Source of the DNA: Gaiellasilicea sp963765705
GTDB taxonomy: Bacteria > Actinomycetota > Thermoleophilia > Gaiellales > Gaiellaceae
DNA length: 64,000 nt
Assembly (NCBI GenBank): GCA_963765705.1
Contig: CAVXXJ010000013.1
Location: forward strand, 558,001 to 622,000
Direction: 5' to 3'
Below, in pieces: positions 7,205-15,339 of this stretch. A program made the position numbers and the translations under genes. The notes beneath the pieces are model-generated. The model was not told the DNA's origin, ran no database searches, and saw only the letters and a program-made list of their open reading frames with translations. Positions within the stretch are counted from its first letter, which is position 1; the number at the start of each line of letters is the position of its first letter.

Positions 7205-9388
7205 CTAGCGTCCGACGTCGATCGCCCCCTCGAGCTCGGCCAGCTTCGTGCGCAGTTCCTGGGCCTGGCGCGGGGAGGTGACGATGCAGCTGGCGTGCCC
7301 GCGTACGACGCCACCTCGGCCCGAGCGCAGATCGAGCTCGCGAAGTTCAGCCCCGGATCCATAGACGACGTCGGCGAGGCGATGAAGCAGATTCGGGCGG
7401 TCGAGGAACTTGACTTCGACCCGCGTCGTGAACGAGCGCTCGGATCCAGCCCACTCACAGGCAATCAGCCGCTCCGCTTCGGCGGCGGCTAGCGCGGTGA
7501 TGTTGGCGCAGTCGTTTCGGTGCACGGTCACCCCGCGAGCGAGTGAGACGTATCCGACGATCTCATCGCCAGGCTCCGGATGACAGCAGCCAGCGATACG
7601 CGTGCGCATGCCGCTCTGCCCGTCGACCAAGACCTCGGCGCCGGCGCTCGGGTGGGGCGGGGTTGTCGGCAAGGCAGCTTTGGATGCCTCGGGTTTCTCC
7701 GTCAGGCTGGCGATCACGCGCTTGGTGATGAAGCGAAGACGGGATCGATCGCGCAAGGCGTCGGCCGCGGCCCTGGCGCTGGTCTCGAAGCCGGCGCGCT
7801 CAAGGGTACGATCGAGCTCTTCACCGCGAGTAAGCGGCGCGAGGCCGGCGGCTCGCAGAGCACTGCGAATCAGCCCGAGCCCCTCGCGCGTGCGCTCGGC
7901 CTCGAGCTCCGCCTGGTGGAAGGCCCTGATCCGGTTTCGCGCTCGGTTTGTCTTCACCGCCGTGAGCCAGTCGAGAGGCGGCTCGTGGGTTCGACTGCTC
8001 AGGGCCTCGACGACGGCGCCGGCCGGTAGCGGCTTGATCAGCGGCCACAGGCGGCCATCGACGCGGGCTCCCGTGAGTCGGTGGCCGAGGTCGGAGTGAA
8101 CCGCGTAGGCAAAGTCGATCGCAGTTGCCCCGGCCGGCAGGAGTTTGACATCGCCGGCCGGCGTGAAGACGTAGAGCTCGTCGGCGAAGACGTCGCGACG
8201 CAGGGCGGCGAAGGCCTCATCGAGCGGATCATCGCCGGCGGCCGCTGCGCGCTGACCCTCGGCGGCAAGTTCGATCCAGCGCCGCGTCGCCTGTGGTCCT
8301 CCGCTTCGAAGCGTCGCCGTTTCCTCTTTGTAGGCCCAGTGGGCGGCGATGCCGCGCTCGGCCACCTCATCCATGTCTCGGCTGCGGATCTGTACCTCGA
8401 GCACACGCCCGCCGCCGGCGATCACGGTCGTGTGCAGTGACTGATAGAGGTTGGCGCGCGGAACCGAGATGTAGTCGTCGAAGCTGCCGGACTTCTGGGG
8501 CCAGAGATCATGCACCACGCCCAGAACGCGGTAGCAGGCATCGCGACTCGCGACGATCACTCTCATTCCGAGCACATCCTCGAGGGCGATCGTCTCCGCG
8601 GCTGCCTGGCGATGGAGCTTCTCGGCTATCGAGTAGCGCGACTTGACCCGAGCCTTGATCTCGGCCTCGATCCCTTCGGAGACGAGGCGTTCTGAGAGCA
8701 GAGAGCACAGCGGGTCGAGGAGGGTGAGATCGATCGACCCGAGAATCTGTCCGGCTTCGGCGTAGGCCCGCGGGTCGACGATCGCCAGACATCGGTCCTC
8801 GAGCTCGGCGCGAATCGCCGACATTCCGAGGCGGTGGGCGAGCGGGGCGTAGATCTCGAGCGTCTCGCTCGCGATCGCGCGTCGGCGGGGAGCCGGCATC
8901 GCCTGCAGCGTGCGTACGTTGTGGAGTCGGTCAGCCAGTTTGACAACAAGGACGCGGGCATCATCAGCCGCGGCGAGGATCAGCTTGCGGTAGGTCGCGC
9001 TCTTTCGCCGTTGTACCGAGCCGCGTGGAGCGGCTCGGTTGATCTTCGTCACCCCCTCGACGATCAGGGCGACGTCGTCTCCGAAGCGGTCCCGAAGCTC
9101 CGACTGATCGCAACCGGTGTCCTCGAGCAGGTCGTGACAGATACCCGCGATCACGGTTTCCGGCGAGAGCCCCTCATCGGCGAGGATGCGTGCGACCTCG
9201 AGTGGGTGAAAGACGAATGGCTCGCCGGACTTGCGCAACTGGCCGTGATGGCGCGAGAGTGCGAAGTCGATCGCCTCAGCAATCGCCTCGCGAGCCGCAT
9301 CGCTGTCGAAGCGTCGGCAGATCTGATCGCGGATCTGATCGAGGCGCTCTGCAAGCGCGGGCGTGAGGTCGGGCGAGGGCACGTTCAA
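7205..9388 (-). CDS. Bifunctional-type RelA/SpoT (p)ppGpp synthetase/hydrolase
   Basis: A full-length RSH enzyme of about 727 residues that controls the alarmone (p)ppGpp. The N-terminal HD hydrolase domain has HHGQLRKSGEPFVFHP and HDLLEDT. The synthetase domain has DVLGMRVIV, DDYISVPRANLYQSLHTTV, EVQIRS and GIAAHWAYK. A TGS domain (VFTPAGDVKLLPAGATAIDFAY), a conserved-cysteine segment (AGCCHPEPGDEIVGYVSLARG) and a C-terminal ACT-like domain follow. Both catalytic halves look intact. The start is the TTG at 9388: GGAGG lies 8 bases upstream, and longer frames would begin in non-family sequence. One such enzyme per chromosome is normal, so its presence among plasmid-type genes is notable. Confidence 0.92.
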   Translation of the reverse strand: MNVPSPDLTPALAERLDQIRDQICRRFDSDAAREAIAEAIDFALSRHHGQLRKSGEPFVFHPLEVARILADEGLSPETVIAGICHDLLEDTGCDQSELRDRFGDDVALIVEGVTKINRAAPRGSVQRRKSATYRKLILAAADDARVLVVKLADRLHNVRTLQAMPAPRRRAIASETLEIYAPLAHRLGMSAIRAELEDRCLAIVDPRAYAEAGQILGSIDLTLLDPLCSLLSERLVSEGIEAEIKARVKSRYSIAEKLHRQAAAETIALEDVLGMRVIVASRDACYRVLGVVHDLWPQKSGSFDDYISVPRANLYQSLHTTVIAGGGRVLEVQIRSRDMDEVAERGIAAHWAYKEETATLRSGGPQATRRWIELAAEGQRAAAAGDDPLDEAFAALRRDVFADELYVFTPAGDVKLLPAGATAIDFAYAVHSDLGHRLTGARVDGRLWPLIKPLPAGAVVEALSSRTHEPPLDWLTAVKTNRARNRIRAFHQAELEAERTREGLGLIRSALRAAGLAPLTRGEELDRTLERAGFETSARAAADALRDRSRLRFITKRVIASLTEKPEASKAALPTTPPHPSAGAEVLVDGQSGMRTRIAGCCHPEPGDEIVGYVSLARGVTVHRNDCANITALAAAEAERLIACEWAGSERSFTTRVEVKFLDRPNLLHRLADVVYGSGAELRELDLRSGRGGVVRGHASCIVTSPRQAQELRTKLAELEGAIDVGR

Positions 9389-9604
9389 GCTAACCGCCTC
9401 CGCGCCTTGAGCCGGAGCGTTTTCGTCCTGCCGCCACACTCGATTAGCGTGGATGTATGAGTCGGGGCAGGGCGCTAGTCTGGTCTGAGCGTGGGGGACG
9501 TCCCGGTCTGTCCTAAGCCAGGCCACTCTGCGCGCTGGCCGAGCGATCGACCAACGACCCCACGACGACCCCTGGGCCACTGGTCAGCTAGTCGCGCGTG
9601 TGCT

Positions 9605-10180
9605 TCACAGGTGGGATACCGAGAAGCGCTCCTTCAACTCAAGTAGCCGGTCTTCGTAGAGCTCTCGATTGTCACCAAGCGGCTCGGTGAATCCGGCCCT
9701 GAGGAGGTTCTCCAGGGCAGCGTTCGCTTCCTCAACCGCAAGCCGAGTATCTGTGCCCTGATATCGAACTCGGAGGCAGGGCTGTCCTTCGAAGTACAGC
9801 CACTCGGCGACGAGGTAGTCGTTGCTCGGAGTCTGGCGAATGTCGACTTTCCGACGGTCGTTGACGAGCTCGATACCGTGGGTGGTTCTAATCGGCCGGC
9901 GCTCCGATGAGCCAAACCACTGGCTCGTGCGCACGGTCGGGCTTTGGCGCGCAAGCGGTGTATGCGGGCAAATGCTGTTCGGCTGGAACGAGCCCGGCCA
10001 GATACTGTTCTGATCGGACGGCGGCGTGGGCCACCGGCCTTTCAGTTCGCGGTTGACGTGCAGGAGGTGCTCGATGCTCGAGGACTTCGGCCGCGGAGAC
10101 CGATCGACTGCTCGCCGCAGGCGTGCAGCCAAACGGGAACCTCGAGTTAATGCCGGCGCGCCTCCTCTACCTCGTCCCAC
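9605..10180 (-). CDS. MGRG-tagged hypothetical protein
   Basis: A 191-residue protein starting GTG at 10180, with the N-terminus MGRGRGGAPALTRGSRLAARLRRA, which is very basic. The C-terminal 90 residues look like a folded domain (EWLYFEGQPCLRVRYQGTDT, then helices AVEEANAALENLLRAGF and LYEDRLLELKERF). The middle is Ser/Pro rich and probably disordered. No family is recognised. Base composition is lower in GC than its neighbours. A leaderless-type -10 box fixes the start. The upstream RelA/SpoT gene is on the same strand, 216 bases away, with nothing evident between. Confidence 0.65.
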   Translation of the reverse strand: MGRGRGGAPALTRGSRLAARLRRAVDRSPRPKSSSIEHLLHVNRELKGRWPTPPSDQNSIWPGSFQPNSICPHTPLARQSPTVRTSQWFGSSERRPIRTTHGIELVNDRRKVDIRQTPSNDYLVAEWLYFEGQPCLRVRYQGTDTRLAVEEANAALENLLRAGFTEPLGDNRELYEDRLLELKERFSVSHL

Positions 10181-10194
10181 AGATGAACCCTAAG
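10181..10194 (-). promoter_or_regulatory. Leaderless-type -10 element
   Basis: Reads CTTAGGGT, then TCATCT, then GTG at 10180. TAGGGT lies at -12 to -7. Confidence 0.45.
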
Positions 10195-10286
10195 CCAGCA
10201 GGCGCTGGGTAGCTGGCATCTCCACATGCCCGCACTGGGTGACCGATCACATCCGCGCTAATCGAGTCTCGTCCTGCCGAGGGTGA

Positions 10287-10990
10287 TCAGTCGCAGATCT
10301 GCGCGAGGCCTGCCCCGGAGACACCTTCGAGCGCTGCCGGATAGACGAAGCGGTAGGAGTCGATCGGGGCGCGCTCGAACCAGGCCTCGGAGTCCGGCTG
10401 TACGAACATCTGCGCTTCGCTCAGTTTGCCGCTGGGATCGAAGGCAATCCTGGTGCGGACGAGCGTCCCGGCCTCGGTGCCGGCACGTTCCCAGAGCACA
10501 TCGCCCTCAGACCCCATCCACCAGCTGGCCAGGGCCGGATCCCCCGCGCTCAAGGCGGCGATCAGGCGTTCACGGGAGAGTTCGGGCTCCGCCTCTCGAC
10601 AGCGACCGAAGCTTCTCAGGTGCTCGAGCATCACCCGGTCTCCGAACCCGGGGCCGGCCGTGAAGGCATGATCGGTCTCCGCCCGCTGCCCGCCGGCCGC
10701 GAGCTGAGCGGCCATGACCTCACCCTCCCCGTCGACGGTGTAGGCGAGCACCGCGTCGCCCTGAAAACGGCGCAGAACGACCTGGCCGCTGGAGGCTTGA
10801 TCCTGGGCAACGACGATCGTCTCCGCAGAAGTGATCGCCTCAGCGATCGTCGCGGCCTGGTCGGGCCCGGAAGCGGGCCCGTAACCGGCCGGCGGGATCG
10901 GCGTCTCCGTCCCTCCCGGGAGAGAGCAATGACAGAGCCGACAAGCAGCGTCAGCATCAGGGCGGCGGCGAAGATCAGGCGTTGTTTCAC
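10287..10990 (-). pseudogene. Secreted hypothetical protein broken by one frameshift
   Basis: The first frame (GTG at 10990) encodes a good signal peptide, VKQRLIFAAALMLTLLVGS. It then turns into Arg-rich non-protein-like sequence. The second frame has no start codon but reads GGTETPIPPAGYGPASGPDQ and continues as a normal protein to the stop at 10287 (QIC-D end). One missing base in the G/C run near 10,911-10,921 would join them into a protein of about 234 residues. It is either a recent pseudogene or a sequencing error, and is the only clear frameshift left of 47 kb. The mature part has Cys residues and a VTDG/DSYRF-type beta-rich look. Function unknown. Confidence 0.6.
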
Positions 10991-11035
10991 ATCCTGAGCA
11001 TCACCCCGGGCGTCGCGAGCGAAGCGGCTTTACGG

Positions 11036-11470
11036 TCAGTCGCCTGCGGGTAGCAGGCGAACCTGCTCGCGCAGCTCGGCAATCCGAGCCCTCATCCAGG
11101 CGCGATCGCGATCGCCAACCTCTGAAAGCTCGTCTTCCTTGATTGCGATCACGAACTCGGTTCGTGATCGCAGGTAGGGGCGCAGGCTGGTGAACCGCTC
11201 CCACAAAGTCGCCAGCGCCAGCTCCTCGCCGCGAAGCCACCAGCTCATCGTCTGGCCGTGGAGTCGGATCCTGCCCTCCGTCGTTCGTAGTTCCTCGAAA
11301 TCGATGCTCTGACCGTAAAGAAGCAGCGGGGCACCGCGCTCAAGCCGCTCGAGCGCCAGGGCGAGGCGTCCTCGAGCCGCAGGGTCCTCACGGTTGAAGC
11401 GCTCATCACAGGCCAGCTGGCTTACGTCAACGACTCCCTCCGGGTACTCGATTGGGGGCAGCTTGCTCAC
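11036..11470 (-). CDS. Hypothetical protein
   Basis: A 144-residue soluble protein from GTG at 11470. It has one Cys and several Trp (SWWLRGEE, LWERF). Helices dominate (ARGRLALALERLERG, RAWMRARIAELREQVRLL), with a beta segment RIRLHGQTMSWWLRGEEL. No family is recognised. The start is supported by a leaderless-type -10 box. It lies 45 bases downstream-strand of the frameshifted secreted gene, so the two could be co-transcribed. Confidence 0.6.
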   Translation of the reverse strand: MSKLPPIEYPEGVVDVSQLACDERFNREDPAARGRLALALERLERGAPLLLYGQSIDFEELRTTEGRIRLHGQTMSWWLRGEELALATLWERFTSLRPYLRSRTEFVIAIKEDELSEVGDRDRAWMRARIAELREQVRLLPAGD

Positions 11471-11484
11471 CTGGCCAAGCTACG
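11471..11484 (-). promoter_or_regulatory. Leaderless-type -10 element
   Basis: Reads CGTAGCTT, then GGCCAG, then GTG at 11470. Confidence 0.45.
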
Positions 11485-11562
11485 GCCGGGGACTGATGTG
11501 GAAGTCGGTTTCTTGGCCGAAGCCGGGCCCGTGGCCGCCCGGGCGTTCCACGGTCAGGACGG

Positions 11563-11826
11563 ATGGCAGCGCGAAATCAGCAGGACCAGGATTCGATGCG
11601 GGAAGAGATCGCCGATCTCGAGCGGCGCCTCGAGCATCTTCGCCGCGTCGTCCTTGATCGCAAGCGCAACGAGAGGCAGATCGCGGGTGCGCTCGTAAAC
11701 GCGATCCACGCCCACGGGCCGATCACGATCGCCAACCGCGCCTCAGCGGCGAAGCGAATCGAGTCCGCGCTGCGAGAAGAGATGAAGCGGCGTGCCAACG
11801 GCGAGCTGACCGGTAGCGGTCGCTGA
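11563..11826 (+). CDS. Small coiled-coil protein
   Basis: An 87-residue, highly charged protein. Residues about 10-40 (REEIADLERRLEHLRRVVLDR) form a strong heptad coiled coil, and the rest is helical and basic (SAAKRIESALREEMKRR). AGGA lies 4-5 bases before the ATG. The C-terminus converges on the DUF3072 gene with 3 bases between stops. It could be a small DNA-binding or scaffold protein, but nothing specific is recognised. Confidence 0.5.
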   Translation: MAARNQQDQDSMREEIADLERRLEHLRRVVLDRKRNERQIAGALVNAIHAHGPITIANRASAAKRIESALREEMKRRANGELTGSGR

Positions 11827-11829
11827 CAC

Positions 11830-12372
11830 TCAGGCGGTAGTAGCAGCGGGGGCCTTGGCCAGTTCGGCCTTCAAGCGGGTGATCTCGCTCGATGCCTTGG
11901 CCTTCGACATCCGCGGGTCGAAGGGGACGCCCGCGCGCTCACAGAGCTGACTGAGATAGTTGACCTGAGCAGGGGTGATCTGCTTTGCCTCCTCTGCCTC
12001 GCGCTCGGCGCCGTCGGGCTTGTAGGTGCGACGGAGCTCGGCTTCGATCTTGCGTTTGGTCTCCTCGTTGGCGGTCATCAGGCTCGGCGGCGAGCTCGTG
12101 GCCACGGGCGTCGCGATCGAGGTCGGCTCGCCCTCGCCTTCGCTGATCAGCACGTAGTCGCGGGTCAAGAGCGCGGGGTCGATCATCTTGTTGGCGAGGC
12201 CGTCGTTGACCATGACGGCGCGATATCCCCACTCCTCGTCGGCGTGAACCAGCTCGACCTCGGCTGAGCCCTGACGCGAGCGCCAGCGCGAACCGGAGCG
12301 AACGGCATCGAGCTCTGCGAAGCGGCGAGTCGCCGGCGCCGCAGTACATGCCTTTCCTCGTCCCCGTCCCAT
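11830..12372 (-). CDS. MGRG-tagged protein with C-terminal DUF3072-like domain
   Basis: A 180-residue protein starting ATG at 12372 with MGRGRGKACTAAPATRR. Residues about 35-90 form a beta-rich part (EVELVHADEEWGYRAVMVND). The C-terminal 50 residues (ITPAQVNYLSQLCERAGVPF, then DPRMSKAKASSEITRLK) match the short DUF3072 helix module found at the ends of actinobacterial and phage proteins. The linker is Ser/Thr/Pro rich. The leaderless-type -10 box CCTATCTT fixes the start. Function unknown. Confidence 0.7.
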   Translation of the reverse strand: MGRGRGKACTAAPATRRFAELDAVRSGSRWRSRQGSAEVELVHADEEWGYRAVMVNDGLANKMIDPALLTRDYVLISEGEGEPTSIATPVATSSPPSLMTANEETKRKIEAELRRTYKPDGAEREAEEAKQITPAQVNYLSQLCERAGVPFDPRMSKAKASSEITRLKAELAKAPAATTA

Positions 12373-12386
12373 GCATCGAAGATAGG
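12373..12386 (-). promoter_or_regulatory. Leaderless-type -10 element
   Basis: Reads CCTATCTT, then CGATGC, then ATG at 12372. Confidence 0.5.
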
Positions 12387-12496
12387 CGCGCCTCCCGGCT
12401 GCGAGCGGATCTCGCTCAGACCCAGCCGCAGACCGAGTCCGCGCGGCGCGGGCGAAAGGCCGCGCCGCCGCGAGAGCGCGCCCCGATCGTCACCGG

Positions 12497-13753
12497 GTGA
12501 AGAGGATTCTCCTCGCTGCGGCGCTGTTTCTACTCGCTCTCTCACCGACGACGCTCAATGCCGCCGAGCCACCCCTCCCCCGCCCCGCGCCGCAGACCAA
12601 GATCCTGCCGGCGTCGACGATCTCCCAGATAGCCCTGCTCAGCGAGTGGGAGGAGACTTTGATGAGCGAGCCTGGAGAGCGCTACCGATACGTCACCGTG
12701 CGCGAGACGGTCCACGAACGCGTCGCCTCCTACAGGAGCGCCAACCCGAGAACTGAAATCCTCGTCTACAAGAACGGATCCTGGGTCGCGGAGGACCCAG
12801 GCTGTCCATGGGACCCGTTCCAGTCATCCGGGGCCAGCTGGTGTGAGGCCGAGGACCATGAGGAGTGGTTTCTTCACGACGCCTCCGGCAACCGCCTGGT
12901 CTCGAGCGGCTATCCGGAGCTGCGAGCGATGAACATCGCTGACCCGGGCTACCGCGCCTCGTGGATGGCGAATGTGCTCGCTCGCCTGGCCGACGCCCAC
13001 GGTGACGGATCCGGCGTCAGATGGAACGGCGTTTACATCGACGACGTCAATCTCAATCCCTCCCACGGCATCGAAGGGCGGATTGCTGAGCTCAGCGACG
13101 AGGATTACGCCCAGGAGACGGTCGAGTTCGTCGCCGCGGCCGCCAACGAGCTGAAAAGTCGCGGATATACGGTCATGGCAAATGTCGCTGTCGACCCATG
13201 GTCGGATCAGCAGCGTGCGCTGCTCGCCGAGCTCGCCGTTGACCTCGACGTCGTCAACCGCGAGTACTTCGCCCGCTATGGGGACGGCAACGGTGACGAG
13301 CCGCTTTTCACCCACCCCGAGGCCGGCGGCGGCTCGGACTGGGCAATCGAACAGAAGATGATGCGCTCCGTTCAGCGAGCCGGTGCCGGTTACCAGGCGA
13401 TGGTCTACGGAGAACGCGCCGACCGGCGAGCCCAGGTCTACGGCCGCGCCAGCTTCCTTCTCGCCTTCAAGCTCGGCTCGGGGTCCGCCTTTGCCTTCCG
13501 GACCCTCGACGGCGAGCCCGGCGCCGGGCCCTGGCAACGCGAGATCGGAACGCCTTCGGGACGCAAGCGAGCGGTCGGGGTCGGGTACATGCGCCGCTTC
13601 AGCGATGGCCTGGCGCTCGTCAATCCGCATCCGGAAAGCAGGCAGCGATTCGAGTTCGGGCCGCGCCGCTATTGGCGCTCCGGGCGTTGCCGTTCCTCAC
13701 TCGTTCTCGGGCCGGCGCGGGGCGCCGTTCTGGGCGACTGCGCGAAGCGCTAG
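12497..13753 (+). CDS. Secreted glycoside-hydrolase-like protein (GHL15 type)
   Basis: A 418-residue protein with a signal peptide (VKRILLAAALFLLALSPTT). The order of segments matches hypothetical glycosyl hydrolase family GHL15-type TIM barrels: NPRTEILVYKNGSW, EEWFLHDASGNRL, AMNIADPGYRASWMANVLARL, and GVYIDDVNLNPS near residue 179. The paired Asp there sit where such barrels place a catalytic acid. MANVAVDPW and AMVYGE follow on later strands. The C-terminus is basic and Cys-containing. It probably acts on an extracellular polysaccharide. GTG at 12497 directly precedes the signal peptide. It overlaps the converging tagged gene by 4 bases. Confidence 0.75.
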   Translation: MKRILLAAALFLLALSPTTLNAAEPPLPRPAPQTKILPASTISQIALLSEWEETLMSEPGERYRYVTVRETVHERVASYRSANPRTEILVYKNGSWVAEDPGCPWDPFQSSGASWCEAEDHEEWFLHDASGNRLVSSGYPELRAMNIADPGYRASWMANVLARLADAHGDGSGVRWNGVYIDDVNLNPSHGIEGRIAELSDEDYAQETVEFVAAAANELKSRGYTVMANVAVDPWSDQQRALLAELAVDLDVVNREYFARYGDGNGDEPLFTHPEAGGGSDWAIEQKMMRSVQRAGAGYQAMVYGERADRRAQVYGRASFLLAFKLGSGSAFAFRTLDGEPGAGPWQREIGTPSGRKRAVGVGYMRRFSDGLALVNPHPESRQRFEFGPRRYWRSGRCRSSLVLGPARGAVLGDCAKR

Positions 13754-14331
13754 CGCAGGAGGGCGTCGAGGTTGTCGCGAACTGCGCGGCCGTCGAGGAG
13801 GGGCTGCTGATTTCCCACCGGGTGGTAGACGGAGCCGCTGCTTGACATCTTCGCTCGCAGCTTCGTGTTGACGGCGGCGACGGCAGAGTTCAGGTTGCGG
13901 CCCTCATACTCGCGGCTGCCGCCGCGGCCGACGTTGCCGCCGGGGCCGTAGACGGTGAGGCCGACGAAAAGCTTCTTCGAGCGGTCATAGGCGACGTGGC
14001 CACGGAACTCCTTGCCCGTGGCCGAGGCGGCTTCGAGCATCCCGCCCGAGCCGATCTCCTCGCAGTTGGCGTGGACGCGGCTGTTGTTGGATGGGTACAT
14101 CCTCGGCCCTGGCTGGCGCGCCTCGAGCTTGGTCAGCATTTCCTCGTCGGTGAGCGGCTGGTTCGAGGCCGCCGGCGGCTTGGGCTTCGGCTTCGGCTTG
14201 GGCTTGGGCTTGGGCTTGGGCTTCGACGTTGGCGCAGGCGGCTTCGGGCCGAGATGAAGGCGGCGGCGGCCGCTGAGCAGGACACTGGGCTGTGCCTCCG
14301 GCTTCGCGTCGGTTCCTCTTCCTCGTCCCAC
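13750..14331 (-). CDS. Doubly tagged protein with (KP)8 spacer
   Basis: A 193-residue protein starting GTG at 14331. It has both N-terminal elements: MGRGRG at 1-6 and LLSGRRR at 18-24. Next is a spacer of eight Lys-Pro dipeptides (bases 14175-14222), likely an extended rod. A C-terminal domain of about 120 residues follows, with ARQPGPRMYPSNNSRVHANC, then FRGHVAYDRSKKLFVGLTVYG and SREYEGRNLNSAVAAVNTKL, looking like a small beta fold. The layout (tag, rigid linker, globular domain) suggests the tag must project away from the domain. No family is recognised. Confidence 0.75.
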   Translation of the reverse strand: MGRGRGTDAKPEAQPSVLLSGRRRLHLGPKPPAPTSKPKPKPKPKPKPKPKPPAASNQPLTDEEMLTKLEARQPGPRMYPSNNSRVHANCEEIGSGGMLEAASATGKEFRGHVAYDRSKKLFVGLTVYGPGGNVGRGGSREYEGRNLNSAVAAVNTKLRAKMSSSGSVYHPVGNQQPLLDGRAVRDNLDALLR

Positions 14332-14345
14332 CTCCCGAAGTTAGG
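14332..14345 (-). promoter_or_regulatory. Leaderless-type -10 element
   Basis: Reads CCTAACTT, then CGGGAG, then GTG at 14331. The CGGGAG could also act weakly as a ribosome binding site, but it abuts the start codon. Confidence 0.5.
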
Positions 14346-14420
14346 GCGACAGGCGGACCGGGACCTGGATTCACACCAATTCAATCGCCGGCAAAGGCCT
14401 CTCGGGGGCTCCGAAGGTGC

Positions 14421-14434
14421 TTTAGGTTCGAGCG
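14421..14434 (+). promoter_or_regulatory. Leaderless-type -10 element
   Basis: Reads TTTAGGTT, then CGAGCG, then ATG at 14435. Confidence 0.5.
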
Positions 14435-14782
14435 ATGGAGGGCAACCAGCCGATCGTCCATTGCAAACGCGACGCCTTCGATGTCTACATCGGCCGCGCT
14501 CCGGGGCCGCGCGGGCGCTGGGGCAACCCCTACTCACACAGGCCAGGGACTCGAGCCCGATTCAGGGTGGCGAACGTCGAGGAGGCGATCGAGGCCTATC
14601 GTCTTTATCTCGGCCGCCAGCTGGCAAGCGGTGCTGTGAAGGTCGAGGACTTGGCCGAACTCGACGGCAAGGTCCTCGGGTGCTGGTGTGCGCCCGGGCG
14701 ATGTCACGGCGAGGTCCTCGTGCGCGCCGCGGCCTGGGCCTCGAGCGAGATCCGCTCGCGGCAGAGCGGATCCGCTTCGTAG
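14435..14782 (+). CDS. DUF4326 domain protein
   Basis: A 115-residue single-domain protein. The signatures are VHCKRDAFDVYIGRA, RGRWGNPYS, VEEAIEAYRLYLGRQL, LAELDGKVLGCWCAPGRCHG and a final hydrophobic helix. These match DUF4326, a small domain frequent in phages and plasmids, with conserved GNP and C-W-C-x-P-x-x-CHG that may form a metal or catalytic site. Its biochemical role is not established. The domain fills the protein, so it appears complete. Confidence 0.85.
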   Translation: MEGNQPIVHCKRDAFDVYIGRAPGPRGRWGNPYSHRPGTRARFRVANVEEAIEAYRLYLGRQLASGAVKVEDLAELDGKVLGCWCAPGRCHGEVLVRAAAWASSEIRSRQSGSAS

Positions 14783-14817
14783 TTAGTCCCTGAGCCTCTA
14801 TCGCACAGGCAGCGGGC

Positions 14818-15201
14818 CTATGCGCGGCAAACGAGGTCTCGCAGGACCTCGAGCGTCCCGGTGTCGGTGATGTTGACCGGGCGAGGGCGCTTGGCGGGGA
14901 AGTAGAGCCAGATGACCTGCTGATTGGCGCGCGGATTGACGGATCCGTCGACACTGATCGCCCAGGCGCTGTTGCCGGCGGAGCTTCGGAACTCGGCCGT
15001 CAGCTTGGCAAGTCCCCGCTCGAGGGCGACATGCATGGCATCGATCATCGCCAGCAGCTCGCCGAGGCGCGCTCGCGGGCAGGTGATCGAGCCCAGTTCT
15101 CCTCCGCGCGGCCCGATCCCGCGAAGAACGATCTCCGTTGCGTCCGCATCGACCTGAATCGACCACTTGCTCGGATCCCAGGCTAGGCCGAGTGTTCGCA
15201 T
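14818..15201 (-). CDS. Hypothetical protein
   Basis: A 127-residue protein with ATG at 15201, chosen because CCTACCTT lies exactly 6 bases before it; a longer frame to 15243 would run through the palindromic repeat. The N-terminal half is beta-rich (WSIQVDADATEIVLRGIG), followed by a helix (LLAMIDAMHVALERGLAKLTAEF) and strands (AWAISVDGS, QQVIWLYFP). No family is recognised. Confidence 0.6.
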   Translation of the reverse strand: MRTLGLAWDPSKWSIQVDADATEIVLRGIGPRGGELGSITCPRARLGELLAMIDAMHVALERGLAKLTAEFRSSAGNSAWAISVDGSVNPRANQQVIWLYFPAKRPRPVNITDTGTLEVLRDLVCRA

Positions 15202-15215
15202 GGGTTGAAGGTAGG
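15202..15215 (-). promoter_or_regulatory. Leaderless-type -10 element
   Basis: Reads CCTACCTT, then CAACCC, then ATG at 15201. Confidence 0.5.
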
Positions 15216-15239
15216 TCCTCGATCCGGACGTACCTGGGT

Positions 15240-15259
15240 CCATCGAGATCTAGATCTCG
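15240..15259. repeat. Palindromic par-region site, copy 1
   Basis: CCATCGAGATCTAGATCTCG, whose last 16 bases are a perfect palindrome. An identical 20-mer occurs in inverse orientation at 20424-20443, and a copy with two differences at 19975-19994. The copies bracket the parA to SMC operon. A partition (parS-like) or operator site is inferred from this placement. Confidence 0.6.
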
Positions 15260-15339
15260 CGATCTGCCTGACTCGCTCCGTCGCTTCGCTGCCGATGGCT
15301 AACGCTCGGCTCAGCCGACACGAACGAGGAGACCACCGC

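Noticed and set aside
14175..14222. CRISPR or tandem DNA repeat
   Set aside because: The repeated bases encode eight Lys-Pro dipeptides in frame within a real gene. No spaced direct repeats were seen anywhere.
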